Assembly: GCA_002332615.1 (NCBI GenBank)
Contig: DDAL01000022.1
Span: 89,086-107,870, forward strand
Length of the DNA stretch: 18,785 nucleotides
Origin: Sphingobacteriaceae bacterium UBA2059
GTDB lineage: Bacteria > Bacteroidota > Bacteroidia > Sphingobacteriales > Sphingobacteriaceae
Direction: 5' to 3'
A program made the translations under genes and the position numbers. The notes below the pieces were generated by a model that was not told where the DNA came from, did no database searches, and saw only the letters and a list, made by a program, of their open reading frames with translations. Positions 13,127 to 18,785 of the stretch are shown piece after piece. The stretch's first letter is position 1. Each line of letters starts with the position of its first letter.

Positions 13127-13806
13127 CAGACTGGGCTTTAGCGTTCTTTACAGGCTTGCTTGGAAGCTTTCATTGCCTGGGTATGTGTGGCCCCCTTGCG
13201 TTTTCTGTTCCTACCTACAATACCAACCGCTGGCTTATTTTGCTGGACAAGCTCATGTATCAGGTCGGACGCATTATTTCTTACTCTTTTCTCGGGCTGC
13301 TTGTGGGTCTTCTGGGTAAGCAGTTATGGATGGCTGGGATGCAGCAGGGCATAAGCATTCTGACAGGCGCGCTCATTTTTATAGCGGCTTTATCAAGATT
13401 GCTCAAAACAAGGTGGGCTAGAAATGCAGGCGAACTATTTCTCTCTCCTTTTAATAAGCTTCTTAGGCTGGCACTGGAAGGACGTTCTAATCACCTTATC
13501 ATCGGCATTCTGAATGGCTTTCTGCCCTGTGGCTTTGTTTATCTGGCTTTGGCAGGCGCCATAAACACCGGTAAGCTTCTATCTTCTGTACAGTATATGT
13601 TTTGGTTTGGCTTAGGTACAGCTCCTTTGATGCTGATAGCGATGTTTGGAGTGGGAATTGCGGGACCTGCATTGAGGAGGTCTATTAACAAAGGAATCCC
13701 TTTTATTATGCTGATTATAGGCATCTGGTTTATTCTGCGGGGAATGTCGTTAAATGTACCTTATCTGAGTCCTGCAGAACTTTCTGAAGGGGTCATCTGT
13801 AAATAG
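13123..13806 (+). CDS. SafE/DsbD_2-type polytopic membrane protein of the cbb3 cluster
   Basis: The 227-aa product has about six membrane helices and a cytosolic basic loop (about 90-122). It carries H17-C18-x2-M21-C22 in the first helix (GSFHCLGMCGPL) and C136 in the NGFLPCGFVY motif, both typical of the DsbD_2 group within the sulfite exporter TauE/SafE superfamily. Members often sit at the end of cbb3 oxidase clusters in Bacteroidota, so a role in copper or redox handling for the oxidase is likely, but the substrate is not known. The Cys, Met and His in one helix could bind copper; this is inference. Its start overlaps the ccoH stop. The C-terminus ends with an isolated cysteine (C226). 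Confidence 0.88.
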   Translation: MTDWALAFFTGLLGSFHCLGMCGPLAFSVPTYNTNRWLILLDKLMYQVGRIISYSFLGLLVGLLGKQLWMAGMQQGISILTGALIFIAALSRLLKTRWARNAGELFLSPFNKLLRLALEGRSNHLIIGILNGFLPCGFVYLALAGAINTGKLLSSVQYMFWFGLGTAPLMLIAMFGVGIAGPALRRSINKGIPFIMLIIGIWFILRGMSLNVPYLSPAELSEGVICK

Positions 13807-13811
13807 AGGGC

Positions 13812-13839
13812 GGAGGTTAACGCGATAAGGCGTTCCTCC
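13812..13839. repeat. Hairpin after the oxidase cluster
   Basis: GGAGG (13812-13816) and AACGC (13819-13823) pair with GCGTT (13830-13834) and CCTCC (13835-13839), leaving a 2-base bulge at 13817-13818. It starts 6 bases after the last stop codon and has no T-run, so it probably shapes the message 3' end together with the terminator that follows. Confidence 0.5.
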
Positions 13840-13847
13840 ATAAAGAT

Positions 13848-13903
13848 AAAAAGCACGTAGCAAACAACCGACAGATGTCTGAGCTGTTTACTCCGTGCTT
13901 TTT
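13848..13903. terminator. Bidirectional terminator between the convergent cbb3 and hemN operons
   Basis: AAAAAGCACG (13848-13857) pairs perfectly with CGTGCTTTTT (13894-13903). The pairing continues inward with mismatches (AG/CT and AAACA/TGTTT). The A-run on one side and the T-run on the other let the stem serve both strands. Confidence 0.85.
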
Positions 13904-13936
13904 AGTTTGTTGAAAATGCTCCGTCTGCCGCGTGCT

Positions 13937-15313
13937 TTATCCGGCCATACTAAACATAGTTGTTGTGGGCTTGTTAGCCCAAAGTCTGGCGTCCATCGCC
14001 ATGCATATGTTACGCAGGAATCTTTTCCCCTTAGGGCTTACTGTTAAGGAGCTTTCGCCCAAAGCTATAAGTCCATCATCCTCCAGGGGCTTCAGTCTTT
14101 CTATACTTTCGGTTATTGCAGGATGTTGCATAGCGCTTTCTGCCCAGGATGTGTATCCTCTGCACATAATATTTAGTATATGAGTTCTGACAAGCAGATC
14201 TTCTTCGTTAAGGAAATGGCCTTTGAAAACCGGCAGGTGGCCGCTGTTGACAACTGAAAGATAATCTTCAACCTTCTTCTCATTCTGTGCAAATGCGGAC
14301 CAGGTATCGCTTATGGATGATACCCCCAGGCCTATCATAAGCCGGGTATAGTTATGGGTATATCCCATGAAGTTTCTATGAAGCTTTCCTGTTACTTCGG
14401 CCTCATAGAGGCTGTCAGTCTTCAGGGCGAAGTGGTCCATGCCGATTTCCTCGTAGCCGGCCTTAGTAAGCATTTCGCGGCCTTTCTCATAAAGCTCCTG
14501 CTTCATCTCCACTGAAGGCAGATCTTGTTCGGTATAGCGTCTTTGACCGGGTTTTATCCAGGGCACGTGTGCATAGCTGTAGAAAGCTATACGGTCCGGC
14601 TTAAGGATAAGTGTCTTATTAATAGTGCTTTCTATTCCCTCAAGGGTTTGCTTAGGTAAGCCGTATATCAGATCAAAGTTAACGGAATAATAGCCGACTT
14701 CGCGGGCCTGCTCCGTCACTTCCTGTACCTGCTCATATGTTTGAATACGATTAATTATAAGCTGTACTAAGGGGTCAAAGTCCTGAACGCCGAGGCTTAG
14801 TCTTTTAAAGCCCAGCTTGTAAAGGGTTTCAAGATGTTCAAGCCGGGTATTGCCGGGATGCGCCTCAAAGCTAAATTCAGCATCCGGGTGTAGTTCGCTG
14901 TTTAATAATAAGCCTTCTATAAGCACTGTGAGGTTCTCAGGACTGAAGAAGGTTGGAGTGCCTCCTCCCAGATGTATTTCCCGAATTACAGGTTTTTCAT
15001 CGAAAAGTTTATTGTAAAGGCTCCATTCTTTTAGTACAGCTATAATATACGGATCTTCAACTTTATGATTCTTCGTGATGCGTGTATTGCATCCGCAGTA
15101 AGTACATAAACTTTCGCAATAGGGTAGGTGCACATAGATGCTTATACCATCTTTTTTGTTGCTTTGGTCGAAAGAGAGTTTAACGGAATTGCTCCATTCT
15201 TTTTCTGAGGGAACCTCTTTGTCCCAATAAGGGACAGTAGGATAACTCGTATAGCGGGGTGCAGGAACGTGATATTTGTCTATCAGTTCCTTTTCAATTA
15301 TCTGGTATGACAT
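13937..15313 (-). CDS. hemN: Oxygen-independent coproporphyrinogen III oxidase HemN
   Basis: This radical-SAM enzyme turns coproporphyrinogen III into protoporphyrinogen IX without O2 in heme synthesis. The 458-aa length and the start (IDKYHVPAPRYTSYPT) are those of true HemN. The cluster motif is C66-x3-C70-x2-C73-x-C75 in YCESLCTYCGC, which includes the additional cysteine of HemN. The SAM-binding GGGTPTF follows at about 116-122. The C-terminal HemN domain is complete. It is the last gene of the minus-strand operon, 30 bases after the UspA-like gene. Placing hemN beside a cbb3 oxidase makes sense because the oxidase needs much heme at low oxygen, and hemN is a classic FNR/FixK target. Confidence 0.96.
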   Translation of the reverse strand: MSYQIIEKELIDKYHVPAPRYTSYPTVPYWDKEVPSEKEWSNSVKLSFDQSNKKDGISIYVHLPYCESLCTYCGCNTRITKNHKVEDPYIIAVLKEWSLYNKLFDEKPVIREIHLGGGTPTFFSPENLTVLIEGLLLNSELHPDAEFSFEAHPGNTRLEHLETLYKLGFKRLSLGVQDFDPLVQLIINRIQTYEQVQEVTEQAREVGYYSVNFDLIYGLPKQTLEGIESTINKTLILKPDRIAFYSYAHVPWIKPGQRRYTEQDLPSVEMKQELYEKGREMLTKAGYEEIGMDHFALKTDSLYEAEVTGKLHRNFMGYTHNYTRLMIGLGVSSISDTWSAFAQNEKKVEDYLSVVNSGHLPVFKGHFLNEEDLLVRTHILNIMCRGYTSWAESAMQHPAITESIERLKPLEDDGLIALGESSLTVSPKGKRFLRNICMAMDARLWANKPTTTMFSMAG

Positions 15314-15343
15314 GGTAGATAGTTACTTTTTAAGAGTGCCGGA

Positions 15344-15814
15344 TCAGAAAGATGATTTATTTTCCTGCAATCCGTCCAAATGTTCTATTATACAGCGAGC
15401 TATATCATAGAGGCTTAAGTTTTCTTCTTCGGCCTGACTTAGAACGCTTACCAATTTTATATTATTTCTGGTTGCAGCAGCCCTGTTTAAATCTGTAGTT
15501 ACAAACGCTCTGTTTATTATGTAATTAACCTGAAGACTCGAAAGAAGCTTAAGAACTTCATCTGAAAGTGCATCTCCGTCCGAGATAATGACAGCGTCTT
15601 TCCCCGAAGCATACTCAGCCGTTTCAATGGTTAAAGGATTTGATATAAGAGTGATATCATGTTTTTTATGATTGGCTTTAGCCAGTGGCTCTTTTTCAAA
15701 AGACTTTATACTATATGCAACGGCTCTCATTTTGAGTAAAGTGTAATTACAAAAATACTGAGCATAACTCTTAAAGCACTGAGTGTAATCAGTACAAAAA
15801 ATGATTTTGCTCAA
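15344..15814 (-). CDS. Small UspA-like protein, 156 aa
   Basis: The protein begins SKIIFCTDYTQCFKSYAQYF, which resembles the first strand and helix of universal stress proteins (pattern ILxxTDFSxxxxxAxxYA). The rest is less typical: there is no clear G-x2-G-x9-G nucleotide motif, and the second half (DAVIISDGDAL, VNYIINRAFVTTDL) only suggests an alternating alpha/beta fold. It is about one Usp domain long, whereas many Bacteroidota proteins of this group have two. The start is a TTG that directly follows the TAA of the upstream regulator gene. No in-frame ATG precedes it, and the next one (Met28) would remove the Usp-like strand. It sits between a regulator and hemN, so it is probably co-regulated with low-oxygen functions. 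The product is uncertain. Confidence 0.7.
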   Translation of the reverse strand: MSKIIFCTDYTQCFKSYAQYFCNYTLLKMRAVAYSIKSFEKEPLAKANHKKHDITLISNPLTIETAEYASGKDAVIISDGDALSDEVLKLLSSLQVNYIINRAFVTTDLNRAAATRNNIKLVSVLSQAEEENLSLYDIARCIIEHLDGLQENKSSF

Positions 15815-16867
15815 TTAATTGCGCATTGTTTGAAGTTTTTTGGCATTTAAAATAAGGATCTGGCTGCCTTTTTTTTCTATCAGAGCTTCTTCCTTGAAGT
15901 CGCTCAACGTACGGCTCACTGTTTCCGTGGCCATGCCCGCCATAGAAGCAAGGTCATCACGTGAGATCTTTAGCGTAGCGTTTTCCGGATTTGCTCCTGC
16001 CAGCCTTAATAAAACCTGGGCCATTCGCTTCCTTACCGAGTGATAAGCCAGCTGTAAAAGCTGCTCTTCCTTCTCCTTAAGGTTTTGCGAAAGTATTTTG
16101 ATGAACTCACGTCCCACTTCCGGATATTGATTAAGCAGCTGCTCGATCATTTCTTTTGGAAGCAGACAAAGAGATGTGTCTTCTACAGCTTCTGCAGCTT
16201 CATGATACATATCGTTAAGTAATACAGCATTTACTCCGAAATACTCTTCAGGGCCATAAATAGCAGTAAGCAGCTCCCGGCCGTCCTCACTCAACTTGTA
16301 CGTTTTAACCTTGCCGCTGAGTAAAAGAAAGATACCCGAAGGCTGATCGCCTTCGTAGTAAATAACCTGTTTCTTCTTTACGCTCCTGATCTTTCTATCG
16401 GCTATTAATTTCTGAAGTTCAATCAAACCATCATTTCGGCTTGCCAAATTGTCCAGAGATTCCAGCGACTTACTGTAGAAATCCTGCTGTCTTTCTTTTT
16501 TCTGAAGGCGGCTTTCAATAGCGTTTAACAGCTCTACATCATCAAAAGGTTTAGTAAGGTAGTCATCGGCACCCATCTCCATTCCTTTTCTCATATCCAG
16601 CCTTTCAGCCTTGGCAGTTAGAAAAATGAAAGGAATAGTAGCCGTTTCCGGGTTTTTGCTTAATAAGTATAAAACGCCATATCCATCAAGTTCAGGCATC
16701 ATGATGTCGCATAATATAACATCAGGCTTGTGCTTGTTTGTCAGTTCTACTCCCGTCTTTCCGTTATCAGCAGTAATTACATTGTAATTAGCCAACTCCA
16801 GAATTTCGCTGGTACCCTCGCGGATATCGTCATTATCCTCAATAATAAGAATTGTCCTTTTTATCAT
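15815..16867 (-). CDS. Response regulator fused to a CRP/FNR-type transcription factor (FixJ-FixK-like hybrid)
   Basis: The 350-aa protein has a receiver domain at 1-120 with acidic residues E10-D11 and D13, phospho-acceptor D54 in ILCDIMMPELDGYG, T84 and K106 (TKPF). A cyclic-nucleotide-binding-like domain follows at about 150-265 (YYEGDQPSGIFLLLSGKVK), then a Crp-type helix-turn-helix at about 275-335. The recognition helix reads ATETVSRTLSDF, with E315, S318 and R319 in the E-x2-S-R arrangement of FNR, which favours TTGAT-like half-sites. The cysteines that bind the FNR iron-sulfur cluster are absent (only C53 and C234), so it should sense phosphorylation rather than O2 directly. It overlaps the kinase gene by 29 bases, which ties the two as partners. 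Confidence 0.94.
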   Translation of the reverse strand: MIKRTILIIEDNDDIREGTSEILELANYNVITADNGKTGVELTNKHKPDVILCDIMMPELDGYGVLYLLSKNPETATIPFIFLTAKAERLDMRKGMEMGADDYLTKPFDDVELLNAIESRLQKKERQQDFYSKSLESLDNLASRNDGLIELQKLIADRKIRSVKKKQVIYYEGDQPSGIFLLLSGKVKTYKLSEDGRELLTAIYGPEEYFGVNAVLLNDMYHEAAEAVEDTSLCLLPKEMIEQLLNQYPEVGREFIKILSQNLKEKEEQLLQLAYHSVRKRMAQVLLRLAGANPENATLKISRDDLASMAGMATETVSRTLSDFKEEALIEKKGSQILILNAKKLQTMRN

Positions 16868-18074
16868 TTGTAAACGTTATTGTAAATTTTGTACCCTCAT
16901 TGATAATACTTTCAAAGTCCACTTTTCCTCGCATGAGTTCAGTATACCTTTTCACAATATTAAGTCCGAGGCCGGTACCTGGTATGTTGCCCGTATTGTG
17001 AGCCCTGAAAAAGGGCTGGAAAAGATGCTTCTGGTCCGCTTCCGGGATGCCGATGCCATTATCCTTTACAATGACAATGCATTCAGTTTCCGTCACCTCG
17101 GTATTAAACTCAATAAAAGTATTATCTCCGGAGTATTTAGCTGCATTGGCAATTAAGTTAATCACGCAGTTTTTCAGCAAGTTCTGATCCAGGCAAACCA
17201 TACTGCTTAAGCCGGTATGCTCATACATTATATGCTGATTTTGCTTGGTAACCATTTGCATTTCTTCGGTGATTTCTTCAGAAAGCTTCACAATGTCAAA
17301 TGCGGCGAAGTTAGGTTCAATGCGTCCCGCCTCCAGCCGCTCGAGGGAAAGGAAGTCGTTAAGGATGGTTGTAAGATTGCCAACAGCATTCTTGATCTTA
17401 TTGACGTGCTTAACGATGTTCTTAGAATTTACCTGTTCGCTATATTTTTCAACAAGCGAAGCAGAAAGCTGAATAGAGCTCAGGGGCGTGCGGAACTCAT
17501 GCGACGCCATTGAAACAAAGCGACTCTTCAGCTGGTTGAGCTCCTTTTCCTTCTCCAGAGAAATACTAACCTCTTCTTTTGCATTTTGCAGCGCTTTTAC
17601 CGTGCGCCTTAAGGAATGCGTACGCTCTTCAACCAGATCTTCAAGTTTGGATGTATAGGAACGCAATCTTTCTTCTGCTTCCACTTCGCGGGAAAGATCA
17701 TGCACAAAGCCCGCATATACTACACGGTCTGAAAACTTCACTTCGCTCACTCCCAGCTTAAAAGGGAATACGCTGCCGTCCTTGCGTTTGCCTTTTACCT
17801 CACGGCCTATACCAATTATGTGCTGTTCGCCCGTGCGGTGATAACGCTCCATATACATATCATGCAGCTCGCTATCGGGGCTGGGCATAAGCATAGAAAT
17901 GTTATTACCAATAACTTCTGAGGGTTCGTATCCAAATAAGCGGCATGCGGATGGATTAATAGTTTCTATTACCCCATTACTTCCGATCGTAATGATTCCA
18001 TCGATGGCATTTTCAATTACTGCTTTTAAAAGTTTAGCATCATCCATCTGCTTCTGATATCCTTTATTCAGCAT
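16839..18074 (-). CDS. FixL-like PAS-domain sensor histidine kinase, probable heme-based oxygen sensor
   Basis: This soluble 411-aa kinase has a PAS domain at about 15-130, a coiled linker at about 130-180, a HisKA domain with H192 (ASHEFRTPLS) and a HATPase domain with N310 in NLIANAAKYS, DNGIGIP at 338-344 and GTGLGL at 366-371. The PAS domain strongly resembles rhizobial FixL: MLMPSPDSELHDMYMERY, then QHIIGIGREV and KRKDGSVFPFKL. H71 lies at the position of the proximal heme ligand (His200 of Bradyrhizobium FixL), and R91 at that of distal Arg220, with the same spacing of 20. No membrane segments are visible. I chose ATG 18074 over an adjacent TTG at 18077. It is the first gene of the operon. 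Heme binding is inferred from these residues. Confidence 0.93.
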   Translation of the reverse strand: MLNKGYQKQMDDAKLLKAVIENAIDGIITIGSNGVIETINPSACRLFGYEPSEVIGNNISMLMPSPDSELHDMYMERYHRTGEQHIIGIGREVKGKRKDGSVFPFKLGVSEVKFSDRVVYAGFVHDLSREVEAEERLRSYTSKLEDLVEERTHSLRRTVKALQNAKEEVSISLEKEKELNQLKSRFVSMASHEFRTPLSSIQLSASLVEKYSEQVNSKNIVKHVNKIKNAVGNLTTILNDFLSLERLEAGRIEPNFAAFDIVKLSEEITEEMQMVTKQNQHIMYEHTGLSSMVCLDQNLLKNCVINLIANAAKYSGDNTFIEFNTEVTETECIVIVKDNGIGIPEADQKHLFQPFFRAHNTGNIPGTGLGLNIVKRYTELMRGKVDFESIINEGTKFTITFTNDKKDNSYY

Positions 18075-18235
18075 CAATAATACAGATTTTAAGCTATATT
18101 TTACAGTAAAACAAGCAGCCCGGCAGCATTATGACACTAAGATATAAATTGAAGCGGCTGTAAACCAGAGCTTCTGATGTATATGCTTTATATTAGAAAA
18201 AATCTTTACAACTTCGCATTTATTAATTAGCAATT

Positions 18236-18784
18236 ATGAAAAGTAACACATTTTTAAAGTTTGGTGCTCCTCTTGCAGTTGCGATATGCTTAGCTATATC
18301 GTGTACGTCTTCTGACAAGAAAAACGGACATACAGATGCTACGACTATGGAAACGGATACGTCGAAATCCATTCAGGGCAATCCGGAATTTTCAGACGCA
18401 AAAGTTAAGGCAGTGTTCGATTCCTATATTGAACTTAAGGAGGCACTGGTAGCGTCAGACAGCGTAAAAGCCAGCAATGCGGCTTCAAAGCTTGAAGCGG
18501 CCCTTGCAGGCGCCGGCAGCACCAAAGGAAACCAGGTAGCCGGGCAAATAGAAAAAGAAACTACCCTGGACGGACAGCGTAAACAGTTCAATCAGTTATC
18601 TGCAGACGTAGAGACCCTGTTGAAAAGCAATAAGCTTGCCTCAGGCACAGTATATAAACAATACTGTCCGATGGCATACGAGGGCGAAGGCGCTTACTGG
18701 CTGTCAAACGAATCAGGTATACGCAATCCCTACTACGGCGATGAAATGCTGAAATGCGGGAGCGTAGAAGAAGAAATTAAATAA
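18236..18784 (+). CDS. Lipoprotein with DUF3347-type C-terminal motif, putative metal-binding
   Basis: The 182-aa product begins with a lipoprotein signal ending in the lipobox AISC, with the lipid-carrying Cys23. A Ser/Thr/Asp-rich linker follows (about 24-48), then a helical region at about 50-130. The C-terminal motif holds KQYCPMAY (C144, M146), AYWLSNES, RNPYYGDEM (M171) and LKCG (C174). This matches DUF3347 proteins, often encoded with copper efflux systems in Bacteroidota, and the Cys/Met residues could bind copper. It is encoded divergently from the FixL-like kinase. The stop codon (18782-18784) is inside the window, so the gene is complete. No metal has been shown for it here. Confidence 0.88.
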   Translation: MKSNTFLKFGAPLAVAICLAISCTSSDKKNGHTDATTMETDTSKSIQGNPEFSDAKVKAVFDSYIELKEALVASDSVKASNAASKLEAALAGAGSTKGNQVAGQIEKETTLDGQRKQFNQLSADVETLLKSNKLASGTVYKQYCPMAYEGEGAYWLSNESGIRNPYYGDEMLKCGSVEEEIK

Positions 18785-18785
18785 T

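Noticed and set aside
18120..18150. FNR-like box in the kinase-lipoprotein intergenic region
   Set aside because: Only one TGAC half-site (near 18131) is present and the opposite half does not match, so autoregulation by the hybrid regulator is not supported by sequence.

Overview
The window looks like chromosomal DNA of a Bacteroidota bacterium, most likely from the Sphingobacteriaceae or a close relative. Evidence for this: a TonB-dependent receptor with an N-terminal carboxypeptidase-regulatory-like domain, a cytochrome cbb3 oxidase with fused CcoN and CcoO and a one-heme CcoP, TAnnTTTG-type -7 promoter elements, few Shine-Dalgarno sequences, and moderate GC content. No insertion sequence, phage, CRISPR array, tRNA or rRNA was seen.

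Left part (1-5238): the 5' end of a TonB-dependent receptor gene runs off the left edge on the minus strand. A GC-rich gap follows, then a 601-aa cysteine-bearing protein of unknown function with a strong terminator, a previously unlisted 45-aa membrane protein on the minus strand, and a secreted outer-membrane-type protein. The intergenic DNA here holds several inverted repeats and an imperfect duplication.

Centre (5239-13806): a plus-strand cluster encodes a cytochrome cbb3 oxidase and its assembly factors, in the order ccoI (copper P-type ATPase), ccoS, ccoNO (fused), ccoQ, ccoP, ccoG, ccoH/fixH and a SafE/DsbD_2-type membrane protein. Most neighbours overlap or lie within a few bases. Exceptions are the ccoS-ccoNO gap, which carries an FNR-like box and promoter-like sequences, the ccoNO-ccoQ gap, which carries a terminator-like hairpin, and the ccoP-ccoG gap, which carries a possible promoter and a good ribosome binding site.

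Right part (13848-18784): a bidirectional terminator separates the oxidase cluster from a convergent minus-strand operon. In transcription order this operon is a FixL-like PAS histidine kinase, a response regulator fused to a CRP/FNR DNA-binding module, a small UspA-like protein, and oxygen-independent coproporphyrinogen oxidase hemN. A DUF3347-type lipoprotein is divergent from the kinase.

The main interpretation is a compact oxygen-response module. The kinase keeps the residues equivalent to the heme-ligating His and the distal Arg of rhizobial FixL. Its partner joins a FixJ-like receiver and a FixK/FNR-like output in one protein, so the three-protein FixL-FixJ-FixK cascade would become a two-protein path. 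FNR-like boxes in front of ccoI and ccoNO are plausible targets. The regulatory link is inferred; the gene identities of the oxidase cluster are secure.
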